Shown in pieces: positions 14,530-23,029 of a stretch of DNA of 64,000 nt. The position numbers and the translations under genes were made by a program. Each line of letters starts with the position of its first letter. The stretch's first letter is position 1. The stretch is from Streptomyces indicus (lineage in GTDB: Bacteria; Actinomycetota; Actinomycetes; Streptomycetales; Streptomycetaceae): positions 62,001 to 126,000 of the forward strand of contig NZ_FNFF01000018.1 in the NCBI RefSeq assembly GCF_900100315.1, given 5' to 3'. The notes below the pieces were generated by a model. It ran no database searches. It had not been told where the DNA came from and worked only from the letters and a program-made list of their open reading frames with translations.

Positions 14530-14604
14530 GGTGGCACCACTATGGCACACATGTGGCGCCACTGTCGAGCCAATGGCGACGCTATGGCGCCACACATGGC
14601 GCCA
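14530..14604. repeat. Direct-repeat array built on TGGCGCCA with ~11-bp spacing
   Basis: The TGGC core occurs at 14532, 14543, 14554, 14574, 14585 and 14597, so most copies are 11 or 12 bp apart, one helical turn. Three copies are the exact palindrome TGGCGCCA (14554, 14585, 14597). The repeat unit is roughly TNTGGCRCCAC. It lies between the divergent GtrA-like and peptidase genes, 47 bp before the peptidase ATG. It is probably a cooperative binding site for an unknown regulator. Confidence 0.65.
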
Positions 14605-14650
14605 GCCATACGCCGCAGCGCCATGCCCCTCCTTCACCTACGGTGGAGAC

Positions 14651-16423
14651 ATGACCGCAAAAGGTGACATAACTGGCACCCATCGCAGTCGCCCCCGCAC
14701 CGCCGCCTTGGTTCTCACCACCGCGGCCTCCCTGGTCCTCGCCCTCATGGCACCGGCCTCGGCCCCGGCCCGCGCCGCCGCGGACCAGCCCGACCTCACG
14801 CGCTTCTACGCCCAGCGCATCGCCTGGGAGGACTGCGCCGCCGAGATGGCCGACGAGGCACGGCGCACGTGGGCGAGCTCCGAGGAGAAGCTGCCCGCCG
14901 CCATGGCGCGCGCGGAGTGCGGGGACATCGACGTGCCGCGCGACTACGCCGCTCCGTCCGGCCCGGCCGGCACCGCGAAGATCGCGATGCTGCGCATCGG
15001 GGCCGCCGATGCGAAGCGGCGGATCGGTTCCCTCGTGCTCAACTTCGGCGGCCCCGGCCTCTCGGGCCGCCTCGCGCTCAACTCCCACCTGCCCGAACTC
15101 GCCCGTCTGAACGAGCGGTTCGACCTCGTGGCCCCCGATCCGCGCGGGGTCGGCAACAGTGACCCGGTGTTCTGCCGGCCGCCGGACGAACCGCCGGACG
15201 AGCCCTCGGACGCACCGGCAGACGCACCCGCGGACCACGACCAGACTCCCGACACCGCCGACGAGGCCCGCCGCGTGGCCGATGCGCAGCGCCGGTACAA
15301 CGCCCGCTGCGACGAGGCCCGCGACGTACTGCCCTGGGTGGGCACCACCAACGCCGCCCGGGACCTGGACGTGCTGCGCGCCGCACTCGGCGACGACAAG
15401 CTGCACTACCTGGGCTTCTCGTACGGCACCAAGCTCGGCGCGAACTACCTGCACCAATTCCCCGGCCGGGCGGGGAAGTTCGTGCTCGACGGCGTGGACG
15501 ACCCGACCGTGGACACCCGCGGTGCGGCGCTCGCGAACACCAGGGCGTTCCAGCTCGCCCTGGACGACTTCCTCGCCGACTGCGTACGGCAGGGCCCGAA
15601 GGAGTGCCCGCTCGGCGCGAGCGCCGCCGCGGCACGGCGCACGGTGGAGGACCGGTTCAAGGCGCTCGACGGCACTTCGGTGCGGGCCGGTGAAGGGCGC
15701 CTGGACCAGGGGACGTTCACCGAGGCCGTACAGGCTTCGCTGTACAGCCGTACGAAGGGGTGGCCGCCGCTGCGTGCGGCCCTCGCGGATCTGGTGGTAC
15801 GCGGCGACGGCACGGCACTCGCGGCACTCGGCGGCCAGACCTTCACGGGCACCTCGCGGCCGGACACCGCAGGCACCTCACCGCCGGACACCCGGCCCGT
15901 GACGCCCGGCCTGCCGCCCGCCGTACCCGGGGTACTGCCCGCCGTACCCGGGCTCCCGCTCACCGCTCCCGGGACACTGCCCGCCGCGCCCGGCGACCGC
16001 GAGCAGCAGGAGTCGGACGCGCTGCGGGCCGTCTCCTGCCGGGACACGGCCGAACGCCCCACGCCCGCGGACTTCCTGGCCGCCGTGGACGAGTTCACCG
16101 AGGCCTCACCGGTCTTCGGCCGGCGCACCGCCGCCGCGATGCTCCAGTGCACGGGCTGGCCCGTGCCCGGCGACGACTCCGCACGCGAAGTCGCCGCCGA
16201 GGACGCGCCGCCCGCGCTGCTCGTGGGCACGCGCGGCGATCCCGCGACGCCGTACGAGAACACCGCGCACATGGCGGACGCGCTCGGCAACGACAGCCGG
16301 ATCCTCACGTACGAGGGCGAGGGCCACGGCGCGTACGTCACGCCGAGCACCTGCGTCCACGAGCACGTGGAGCGCTACCTCACGGAGGGCCGCCTCCCGG
16401 ACGAGGGCACCACCTGCCGCTGA
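14651..16423 (+). CDS. Secreted alpha/beta hydrolase, tripeptidyl-aminopeptidase family (S33)
   Basis: A 590-residue exported peptidase. Residues 1 to about 44 are a signal peptide (basic start, hydrophobic core LVLTTAASLVLALMA, A-R-A-A cleavage region). The oxyanion region is VLNFGGPGLSG, followed by DLVAPDPRGVGNSDPVFC. The nucleophile Ser257 is in GFSYG. The acid is in LLVGTRGDPATPYE and the catalytic His in GEGHGAYV, in the C-terminal TAP-like domain. Family members remove tripeptides from extracellular proteins in Streptomyces. Two inserts are low complexity: a Pro/Asp-rich loop near 178-195 and a Pro/Ala/Val-rich stretch near 400-450. The family is sometimes called SlpD/SlpE/Tap. Confidence 0.88.
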   Translation: MTAKGDITGTHRSRPRTAALVLTTAASLVLALMAPASAPARAAADQPDLTRFYAQRIAWEDCAAEMADEARRTWASSEEKLPAAMARAECGDIDVPRDYAAPSGPAGTAKIAMLRIGAADAKRRIGSLVLNFGGPGLSGRLALNSHLPELARLNERFDLVAPDPRGVGNSDPVFCRPPDEPPDEPSDAPADAPADHDQTPDTADEARRVADAQRRYNARCDEARDVLPWVGTTNAARDLDVLRAALGDDKLHYLGFSYGTKLGANYLHQFPGRAGKFVLDGVDDPTVDTRGAALANTRAFQLALDDFLADCVRQGPKECPLGASAAAARRTVEDRFKALDGTSVRAGEGRLDQGTFTEAVQASLYSRTKGWPPLRAALADLVVRGDGTALAALGGQTFTGTSRPDTAGTSPPDTRPVTPGLPPAVPGVLPAVPGLPLTAPGTLPAAPGDREQQESDALRAVSCRDTAERPTPADFLAAVDEFTEASPVFGRRTAAAMLQCTGWPVPGDDSAREVAAEDAPPALLVGTRGDPATPYENTAHMADALGNDSRILTYEGEGHGAYVTPSTCVHEHVERYLTEGRLPDEGTTCR

Positions 16424-16451
16424 AGACCGGCCGCCGCGGGCCCACCGACCG

Positions 16452-17432
16452 TCAGAACGCGGCCCGGATCTCCCCCACCGGCACCCCGCCGCCGAGCAGC
16501 GGGGACGCGCCGATCCGCTCGACCACGGACGCCTCGACGCCCATCAGATCCAGGGCGCGGGCGAGCACCGGGCCCAGCGCCCGGGTCGCACCGTCGTCGA
16601 TCTTGAACGCGAGCGCGCGGCCGTCCGGCAGCGCGACCGCCTGCACCGCCTCGGCGCCCATCTTCGACAGCGCACCGGGCACCTCGCGCATCAGCCAGGT
16701 GTCGGGACGCCGCGTGCCGGCCACGTACTCGGGGTGGGCGCGCATGGCGTCGGCCACGCGGCGCTCGGCCGTACCCGGAGCGGCGAGGACGAAGTGGCGG
16801 AAGGCGCGGGCCAGGCCCGGCAGCGTCAGGGCCATCAGCGGGGCGCCGCAGCCGTCGGTGCCGATGGACGCCACCCGCTCGCCGGCCGCCTCCTCGACGA
16901 CCTCGCGGATCAGCTGCTGCAAGGGGTGGGCGGGGTCGAGGTAGCTCTCGGTGGGCCAGCCGGCCCGCACGCAGGCCGCGATCATCGAGGTGTGCTTGCC
17001 CGAGCAGTTCATGGTGACGCGCTCGCGGGTGCGGCCCCCGGCCAGGTAGGTCTCGGCCTCGACGGGGTCGAGGGGCAGGTCCGGCGGGCACTGGAGCTGG
17101 GTCTCGGCGAGGCCCTGCTCGGCCAGCATCTTGCGGACGAGGTCCAGGTGGAACGGTTCGCCGGAGTGGCTGGCCGCGGTGAGGGCGAGCCGCTCGCCGG
17201 CGAGGTCGAGGCCCGCGCGCAGGATGCCGGCCGCCTGCATGGGCTTGTTGGCCGAGCGCGGGAAGACGGGGGCGGTCACGTCGCCGATCGCGTGCTCCAC
17301 GCTGCCGTCCGCGGCGAGGACGACGAGGGAGCCCCGGTGGTGGCCCTCGACGAAGCCGGACCGTACGACCTCGGCGAGGACCGGGGGTATCGCGGCGGTG
17401 GCGGGAGCCGTGGCAGGGGCGGTGGAGGTCAT
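16452..17432 (-). CDS. L-asparaginase II family protein (rhizobial type)
   Basis: A 326-residue member of the asparaginase family typified by the thermolabile Rhizobium etli enzyme, unrelated in fold to E. coli AnsA/AnsB. Recognisable blocks are VRSGFVEGHHRGSLVVL, PVFPRSANKPMQAAG with the S-x-N-K-P active-site segment, LTAASHSGEPFH, TMNCSGKHTSMIAAC with the conserved Cys and Lys, and GTDGCGAPLMALTL. It would convert asparagine to aspartate and ammonia in the cytoplasm; there is no signal peptide, only an Ala/Thr/Pro N-terminus. It lies 50 bp upstream of nothing co-directional but next to rsiG on the same strand (rsiG is upstream by its own promoter). Confidence 0.88.
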   Translation of the reverse strand: MTSTAPATAPATAAIPPVLAEVVRSGFVEGHHRGSLVVLAADGSVEHAIGDVTAPVFPRSANKPMQAAGILRAGLDLAGERLALTAASHSGEPFHLDLVRKMLAEQGLAETQLQCPPDLPLDPVEAETYLAGGRTRERVTMNCSGKHTSMIAACVRAGWPTESYLDPAHPLQQLIREVVEEAAGERVASIGTDGCGAPLMALTLPGLARAFRHFVLAAPGTAERRVADAMRAHPEYVAGTRRPDTWLMREVPGALSKMGAEAVQAVALPDGRALAFKIDDGATRALGPVLARALDLMGVEASVVERIGASPLLGGGVPVGEIRAAF

Positions 17433-17482
17433 CGTCGGCCTTCCGGTGGCGCGGACCCGCGCCCCGATGCGGCCGTGGCGGC

Positions 17483-18139
17483 TCAGGACAGCAGGTCGTC
17501 TACTTGTGCTTCGCCTTCACGGTACCTGCGTGCGATCTCCGCGCTGCAATCGTCCGCGGTGCGCTGGAGGGCCTGGCGGCGCCGGGAGACCTGCTGCTCG
17601 TAGCGCACGAGGCGGCCCATCGCGGTGTGCAGCTCTTCGTCCGTACGGGCGTCGAGGTCGCTCAGCTCGACCTCCGCGAGCATCTCGCTGGCGAGCAGCC
17701 GGTACTCCTCGCCGTGCGGGGTGCCGAGCGTCACGTGGCGGGCCGACGAGCGGTGCGAGGACGGGGCGTCCGCGAGGATCTCCGAGAGCCGCTCGACCAC
17801 GGCCGGGTCGGGTGCGGCGGCCTCGGGCGCCCGGGTGTGCAGCCGGCGGGCGAGCTCGGCGCGCAGGATGTCGATCCGGCCCTGGAGGAGGCGGCGCAGA
17901 TAGCTGAGGTCCGCCTCGTCCTGCTGCGAGGTGCGGCGCAGCCGGCGCAGCTCCGGCAGGCGCAGCGCGCGCAGGTCGTGCTCGGGCAGCTCGGGCATGG
18001 GCCACGCCGTGCCGGAAGAGCTCGGCGAGGGGCTCGCGCTGCGCTGAACCGGCGGACGCGGTACGGCGCCGGTCTCCGCCCTCGCGGAACGGGCGGTCGG
18101 CACGGGCCCGGAAGGCTGTCCGGTACTCGGTGTACTCAT
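17483..18139 (-). CDS. rsiG: RsiG, c-di-GMP-binding anti-sigma factor of WhiG
   Basis: A 218-residue protein with GGGGGAGGAA before the ATG at 18139. After a disordered Pro/Ser-rich leader (1-48) come two antiparallel helices. Each carries the c-di-GMP motif E-x3-S-x2-R-x3-Q-x3-D: E75/S79/R82/Q86/D90 and E181/S185/R188/Q192/D196. The twin motif is diagnostic of RsiG. In Streptomyces RsiG binds a c-di-GMP dimer and then holds the sporulation sigma factor WhiG inactive, delaying spore formation until c-di-GMP falls. The linker between helices includes a short helix pair. Neighbours (asparaginase, dtd) have no evident link with sporulation. Assigned by motif, all ten ligands present. Confidence 0.92.
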   Translation of the reverse strand: MSTPSTGQPSGPVPTARSARAETGAVPRPPVQRSASPSPSSSGTAWPMPELPEHDLRALRLPELRRLRRTSQQDEADLSYLRRLLQGRIDILRAELARRLHTRAPEAAAPDPAVVERLSEILADAPSSHRSSARHVTLGTPHGEEYRLLASEMLAEVELSDLDARTDEELHTAMGRLVRYEQQVSRRRQALQRTADDCSAEIARRYREGEAQVDDLLS

Positions 18140-18418
18140 GCGACTGTTCCTCCCCCAAGCTCTCTCGAACGGCGCGGTGCACCGTGTGTGAGCATCGTGC
18201 CACTGAGTGTGGGGAATTGTGGCGGAGTGCACTCGATCGGCCCCGGATAGGTGCATGGCATTACGCGGCGGATGGGTCGCGCGGGGGAACTTCTGCCGTG
18301 GTTCACCCGGCAGTTGAGGCTTTTCACCCCCGCTCGGGGGTGCCTGTTCGGTGCTGCCGTTCGGTCGTACGGGGAGCGGATCACCGGGCCTTCGCGGCCG
18401 CACGGCATGATGTCCCGT

Positions 18419-18856
18419 ATGCGTGCGGTGGTGCAGAGAGCGAACGGGGCGAGCGTCGTCGTCCAGGGTGAGAACGGTCCGGAGACGACCGGCGCGTTCA
18501 CGGGCGAGGGCCTGTGCGTCCTGGTCGGCGTGACGCATGACGACACCAAGGAGAAGGCGGCCCAGCTGGCCCGCAAGCTCTGGAGCCTGCGGATGCTCGC
18601 GGACGAGAAGTCCTGCTCGGACATCGACGCACCGCTGCTGGTCATCTCCCAGTTCACGCTGTACGGGGACGCCCGCAAGGGCCGCCGCCCCACGTGGAAC
18701 GCGGCCGCCCCCGGCCCGGTCGCCGAGCCCCTGGTCGACGAAGTGGTCGCTCAGCTGCGGGCGTTGGGGGCGACGGTGGGCACGGGGCGCTTCGGTGCGT
18801 CGATGCAGGTGTCGCTGACGAACGACGGGCCGTTCACGGTGCTGCTCGAGATCTAG
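18419..18856 (+). CDS. dtd: D-aminoacyl-tRNA deacylase
   Basis: A 145-residue DTD enzyme that frees tRNA from D-amino acids by hydrolysing the D-aminoacyl ester. The start at MRAVVQRANGASVVV is typical. The SQFTLYGD motif (about residues 78-85) and the cross-subunit Gly-Pro motif in the A-P-G-P segment are present, as is the C-terminal VSLTNDGPFTVLLE. The length equals the family norm. A longer upstream frame exists, but the family starts here. It is divergent from rsiG by about 280 bp, and I see no clear operator in that space. It converges on the Gfo/Idh gene ending at 18887. Confidence 0.93.
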   Translation: MRAVVQRANGASVVVQGENGPETTGAFTGEGLCVLVGVTHDDTKEKAAQLARKLWSLRMLADEKSCSDIDAPLLVISQFTLYGDARKGRRPTWNAAAPGPVAEPLVDEVVAQLRALGATVGTGRFGASMQVSLTNDGPFTVLLEI

Positions 18857-18886
18857 CGGCTCAGGACTCGCGGTGCTCCTTGAGGT

Positions 18887-19786
18887 CTAGCTCCGGAGGT
18901 CCCGTACCGCTTCCTCGATGAGCCGCTGGAGCCGCAGCCCCCGGTGCACGTCCAGCTCGCCGGAGCGCCCGGCCCGTACGGCGGTGGCGAACTCGCGGCG
19001 CAGGACGGGCCAGCACTCCTCGTGGTCGATCTCCGCCGTGTCGTAGACGAGCTCGGGGCCGGGCCCGAACAACTCCACGCGGGTCAGGGCCCGTTCGCGC
19101 GCCACGGAACCCGACAGCGAGGCCTGGCTCACGGCGCCGTTCTCGTGTTCGCAGGTCAGCTCGGTCCAGCGGCGCGGGTCGCCGGTGGCGCGGATGCGGG
19201 TGATCGGGCCGACGGCCGCGTCGAGCAGGTCGAGCAGATGCGGGCCGAGGTCGAGCAGCGCGCCGTGCTCCAGGCGCCAGGAGGTGGCGAAGTCGCCGCC
19301 CAGGAAGGCCCCGTGGAGGTAGCAGGAGCGGGCGCCGGTGACCTCCAACTGCTGCGCCGCCGCGATGAAAGCGCGGGTCGTGGGGTGGTAGCGCTTGGTC
19401 AGGACGAGCTGCGTGACCACGCCCGCCTCGTCCACGGCGTCCGCGAGGCGCCGGCCGGCCGCGAGGTCGAGGGCGATGGGCTTCTCCAGGAGGAGCGCCT
19501 TGCCGCTCTTGGCCGCGAGCGGGGCGAGTTCGGCCTGGACGGAGGGCGGCACGGCGAAGGCCACGGCCTCGCACCGGTCGAGGAGTTCCGCGAACTCCGC
19601 GGCCACCGCGGCCCCGTACGGCTCGGCGGTCTCGCGGGCGGCGTCCGCGCGCCGGGCCCACACCGCGGTGAGCCGGGTTTCGGGTCCGGCGGCGAGCATC
19701 CGGGCGTGCATCGCGCGGGCCCAGGGTCCGGCCCCGACGAGCCCGACCCGTACCGGGTCCTCGGTCCATACGGCGGTGTCGGTCAC
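18887..19786 (-). CDS. Gfo/Idh/MocA family oxidoreductase
   Basis: A 299-residue NAD(P)-dependent sugar dehydrogenase type. The dinucleotide site is VGLVGAGPWARAMHA, near residues 14-28, and the family signature is LLLEKPIALD with the catalytic Lys of E-K-P. The C-terminal beta-sheet domain includes GALLDLGPHLLDLLDAAVG. The GTG start at 19786 overlaps the ROK stop by 4 nt (GTGA), so it is the last gene of the ROK/transport operon. It probably oxidises a sugar or cyclitol taken up by the neighbouring transporter; the substrate is unknown. Confidence 0.9.
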   Translation of the reverse strand: MTDTAVWTEDPVRVGLVGAGPWARAMHARMLAAGPETRLTAVWARRADAARETAEPYGAAVAAEFAELLDRCEAVAFAVPPSVQAELAPLAAKSGKALLLEKPIALDLAAGRRLADAVDEAGVVTQLVLTKRYHPTTRAFIAAAQQLEVTGARSCYLHGAFLGGDFATSWRLEHGALLDLGPHLLDLLDAAVGPITRIRATGDPRRWTELTCEHENGAVSQASLSGSVARERALTRVELFGPGPELVYDTAEIDHEECWPVLRREFATAVRAGRSGELDVHRGLRLQRLIEEAVRDLRS

Positions 19787-21057
19787 TTGGGGTCCTGTTC
19801 GGTGGGATCGAGGGCGGGGGTGCCGTCGGAATCGGGAGCGGACTTCGAGGCCGAGGCCGCCGCCATCGCCCGCAGTCGCGCGTCCGCGCGCCCGGGTGCG
19901 TAGAGGACGTCCACCACCATCGCGGCGGCGCCGATCAGTCCGGCCTGTTCGCCGAGTCCGGAGGTCACGACGTCGAGGTGGGCGGTGGTGCGTGCCATCG
20001 CGCGCTGATAGAGGAGTTCGCGTACGCCCGTCATGAACGGGATGCTCTCCAGGTCGCCGGCCAGCATCAGCACCCCGGGGTTGAGCAGCGTGACGACGGT
20101 GGCCAGCACCTCGCCCACCCGCTGCCCGGCCTCGCGCGCGAGCCGTACGGCCTCGGGGTGGCCCTGTTCGAGCAGGGCCCTGACGTCCGTACCGGAGGAG
20201 ACGTCCAGGCCGGAGTCGGCCAGCTGTCCGGCGAGGGCGCGGCCGCTCGCGACGGCGGCGAGGCAGCCGTACGAGCCGCACATGCACAGGGCGTCGGCAC
20301 GGTCGTGCAGCCGGATGTGGCCGATGTCGCCGGCGCCGCCGTCGATGCCGCGGTAGGCCTCGCCGCGCACGACCACACCGGCGCCGATGCCGGTGGAGGC
20401 CTTCACGAGGACGAAGGCCGAGCAGTCGGGGTAGCCGTGCTGCTGCTCGGCGAGCGCCATCAGGTTGGCGTCGTTGTCGACGAACACCGGGACCGCGCCG
20501 GCCTCCAGGCTCGCGCCGACATGCTCCCCGTACGCCTGCTGCATCCGCTCGCGGACGGGGTAGCGGTCCCAGCCGGGCATGATCGGCGGCTGCACGATCG
20601 TGCCGCTCTCCCAGTCGACCGGGCCCGGTACGGAGAGCCCGATGCCGCAGACCTTCGCGGCGGGGACGCCGGCCTCGTCGAGCAACTTCGGGAGCCAGCC
20701 CGCGACTTGGTCCAGTACGAGGTCGGGGCCGTCGGCGATCACCACGGAGCCGCGGTGTTCGGCGAGCACGGTGCCCGCGAGGTCCACGACGGCCGCGCGG
20801 GCGTGCCGGGTCTCCAGGTCGACGGCGAGGACGGCGGCGTGCGCGGGGTCGAAGACGAGCCGGTGCGAGGGCCGTCCGCCGGTGGACGTGCCGGAGTCCT
20901 GGCGCAGCCAGCCGGCCCCGTTGAGCTCGTCGAGGCGGTGGCCGACCGTCGAGCGGGACAGGCCCGTGGCGCGCTGGAGGTCGGCCCGGGTGTTGGCCTG
21001 GCCCGTGCGGATCAGCTGCAGCAGCCGTCCCGCGGTCGCCTGGATCGGCGTCGTCAT
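19783..21057 (-). CDS. ROK family transcriptional regulator (sugar repressor)
   Basis: A 424-residue repressor. Residues 5-55 form a winged helix (LLQLIRTGQANTRADLQRAT, LSRSTVGHRLDELNGAGWL). The ROK domain has the ATP-like VLAVDLETRHARAAVVDLAG, the DNDANLMALAE segment, GDIGH (244-248) and the zinc motif C258-x-C260-G-x-x-G-C265. An Ala/Ser-rich tail follows. ROK regulators release DNA on binding a sugar or sugar phosphate. It is the fourth gene of the SBP-permease-permease-ROK-Gfo/Idh operon, and a matching inverted repeat lies in the divergent region at 24484-24510. Confidence 0.92.
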   Translation of the reverse strand: MTTPIQATAGRLLQLIRTGQANTRADLQRATGLSRSTVGHRLDELNGAGWLRQDSGTSTGGRPSHRLVFDPAHAAVLAVDLETRHARAAVVDLAGTVLAEHRGSVVIADGPDLVLDQVAGWLPKLLDEAGVPAAKVCGIGLSVPGPVDWESGTIVQPPIMPGWDRYPVRERMQQAYGEHVGASLEAGAVPVFVDNDANLMALAEQQHGYPDCSAFVLVKASTGIGAGVVVRGEAYRGIDGGAGDIGHIRLHDRADALCMCGSYGCLAAVASGRALAGQLADSGLDVSSGTDVRALLEQGHPEAVRLAREAGQRVGEVLATVVTLLNPGVLMLAGDLESIPFMTGVRELLYQRAMARTTAHLDVVTSGLGEQAGLIGAAAMVVDVLYAPGRADARLRAMAAASASKSAPDSDGTPALDPTEQDPK

Positions 21058-21073
21058 CGCGTCTTCCCCCTGC

Positions 21074-21964
21074 TCAGCTCTTGTCGGCGCCGCTGGTCAG
21101 GCCCTCGGTGAGGAGGCGTTCGGCGGCGAAGAACAGAACTACCACGGGAATCGTCAGGACCACCGAACCCGCCATGAGCACCGTCTTGGAGACCTCGATG
21201 CCGTTGGCCAGTTGGGCGAGGCCGAGCGAGACCGTCCACTTGCCGGGCTCGGCGGCCAGGAAGAGGAGCGCGAAGAGGAACTCGTTCCACGCGATCATCA
21301 GCACGTACAGGCCGGTGGCCATCAGGGACGGCAGCGCGAGCGGCAGGATCACCTTGCGCACGGTCTGAAGCCGGCTGCACCCGTCGAGGGCGGCGGCCTC
21401 CTCGATCGAGTAAGGGATGGTCACGAGGTAGTTCTTCAGCATGTAGATCGCGACGGGCACGGTCTGCGCCACGTAGACGATCGCGAGGCCGACGAGGCTG
21501 GAGGAGAGCCCCATCTTCGCGAACATCACGAAGAGCGGGACGGCGAGCAGCGTCGACGGGAACAGGTACACCGCGAGGAAGAGCGCGCTGACTTGGCGAC
21601 CGCCGAAGAACTTCAGGCGGCTGATGGCGTACGCGCCCGGCACCGCGGCGAGCAGGGTCAGCGCGACCGTGCCGAGCGAGACGAGCGCCGAGTTCCACAG
21701 CAGGCCGAGGAAGCCCTGGCCGCCGTCGTCCGTGGAGCGGAGGACTTCCTGGTACGTGGAGACGGTGAAGTCCTTCGCCGACACCCACAGCGCGCCCGGG
21801 TCGAGCAGCAGCGCGTCGATCGGCTTCACCGACAGAAGCAGCATGTAGTAGAAGGGCACGACGGTGATCAGCACGAGGAACGCGATGACCACCCACCGTG
21901 CGGCGCCGAAGAACTTCTCCTCGAAGCGGGCGCGCGACATGGCCGCCTTGCGGGACGAGGTCAC
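21074..21964 (-). CDS. Carbohydrate ABC transporter permease (MalG type)
   Basis: A 296-residue inner-membrane subunit with six helices. The GTG start at 21964 overlaps the upstream permease stop by 4 nt (GTGA). The EAA loop that contacts the ATPase is EEAAALDGCSRLQTVRKVIL, near residues 185-204, and WNEFLFALLFL is the typical MalG-family helix after it. It pairs with the permease at 21961. No ATPase gene is in the operon; in Streptomyces such sugar importers commonly use the shared ATPase MsiK, encoded elsewhere. Confidence 0.93.
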   Translation of the reverse strand: MTSSRKAAMSRARFEEKFFGAARWVVIAFLVLITVVPFYYMLLLSVKPIDALLLDPGALWVSAKDFTVSTYQEVLRSTDDGGQGFLGLLWNSALVSLGTVALTLLAAVPGAYAISRLKFFGGRQVSALFLAVYLFPSTLLAVPLFVMFAKMGLSSSLVGLAIVYVAQTVPVAIYMLKNYLVTIPYSIEEAAALDGCSRLQTVRKVILPLALPSLMATGLYVLMIAWNEFLFALLFLAAEPGKWTVSLGLAQLANGIEVSKTVLMAGSVVLTIPVVVLFFAAERLLTEGLTSGADKS

Positions 21965-22983
21965 GACTCCTCCTGCATCTTGTTGCCGAAGAACTTGAAG
22001 TACAGGCCGAGCAGGACCATGAGGGCCACGGCCAGGACGAGGGCCTGGGCGGCCGCGGCGCCCACGTCGTAGCGGGCGGTGAGGAAGTCGTAGACGCGCA
22101 CGGCGGCCACGTCCGTGCCGGCGCCGCCGCCGGTCAGCAGGTAGACGTCGTCGAACTTGTTGAACGTCATGATGAAGCGCAGCACGCTCAGCAGCGCGAT
22201 CACCGGCATCAACTGGGGAAGCAGCACGTGCCGGAAGGTCTGCGTGAGGGTGGCGCCGTCGACCTTCGCGGCCTCTTCGAGCCCGTCCGGCACCGCCTGG
22301 AGGCGGGCGAGGATGAAGAGGAAGGCGAAGGGGAAGTAGCGCCAGATCTCGAAGGCGATGACGGTGAACAGCGCGAGCGGTATCTCGAAGTGCACGCCGA
22401 GCAGGCCGACTTCGTAGCTGCGCGTGGACAGGAACGCGATCGGGTCGTCCCAGCCGAACAGCCGCCGCCCCCACTCGTTCACGATGCCGTACTGCGGGCT
22501 GAGCGCGACCTCCCACACGAACGCGACGGCGACGACCGGGGCCACGTACGGCAGGAGCATCGCGGCGCGCAGGAAGCCGCGGCCGCGGAACGGGCGGCGC
22601 AGCGCGAGCGCGGCGACCAGGCCGAGCGCGATCGAGCCGAAGGTGGAACCGGCCGTGTAGATGAGGGTGGTGCCGAGGCTGGACCAGAAGCCGGCCGAGT
22701 CGAAGACCTGCCGGAAGTTGTCCAGGCTCCAGTTGCCGATGAGGCCCATGCCCTGGATGTCCACCAGCTTCGCGTGCTGGAAGGCGAGCAGCACGGTCCA
22801 CAGGATCGGCAGCACCACGACGACGAGCACGACGAGGAAGGTGGGGCTGACGAAGGCGAGGCCCGCGCGGTTGGCGCGGCGGCTCGCGGTGAGCGGCTTG
22901 CGGGCGCGGGCCCGGGCGCGCGGCTCGGCCGGTCCGTCCGGCGGGTTGGGGCGCGGCTCCGCGCTGGGGGTGACGGTGGTCAT
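21961..22983 (-). CDS. Carbohydrate ABC transporter permease (MalF type)
   Basis: A 340-residue permease subunit. A ~40-residue Pro/Arg-rich cytoplasmic start precedes the first helix (FLVVLVVVVLPILWTVLLAF). The EAA loop is EEAAKVDGATLTQTFRHVLL. It is the first permease of the pair and overlaps the second by 4 nt. ATG at 22983 is chosen; a GTG two codons upstream is possible, and neither has a strong ribosome site. It lies 46 bp after the solute-binding protein gene. Confidence 0.93.
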   Translation of the reverse strand: MTTVTPSAEPRPNPPDGPAEPRARARARKPLTASRRANRAGLAFVSPTFLVVLVVVVLPILWTVLLAFQHAKLVDIQGMGLIGNWSLDNFRQVFDSAGFWSSLGTTLIYTAGSTFGSIALGLVAALALRRPFRGRGFLRAAMLLPYVAPVVAVAFVWEVALSPQYGIVNEWGRRLFGWDDPIAFLSTRSYEVGLLGVHFEIPLALFTVIAFEIWRYFPFAFLFILARLQAVPDGLEEAAKVDGATLTQTFRHVLLPQLMPVIALLSVLRFIMTFNKFDDVYLLTGGGAGTDVAAVRVYDFLTARYDVGAAAAQALVLAVALMVLLGLYFKFFGNKMQEES

Positions 22984-23029
22984 GGGCACGGCTTTCGTGA
23001 GGTACGTGTGAGGGCTCGTACGGGAGCAG

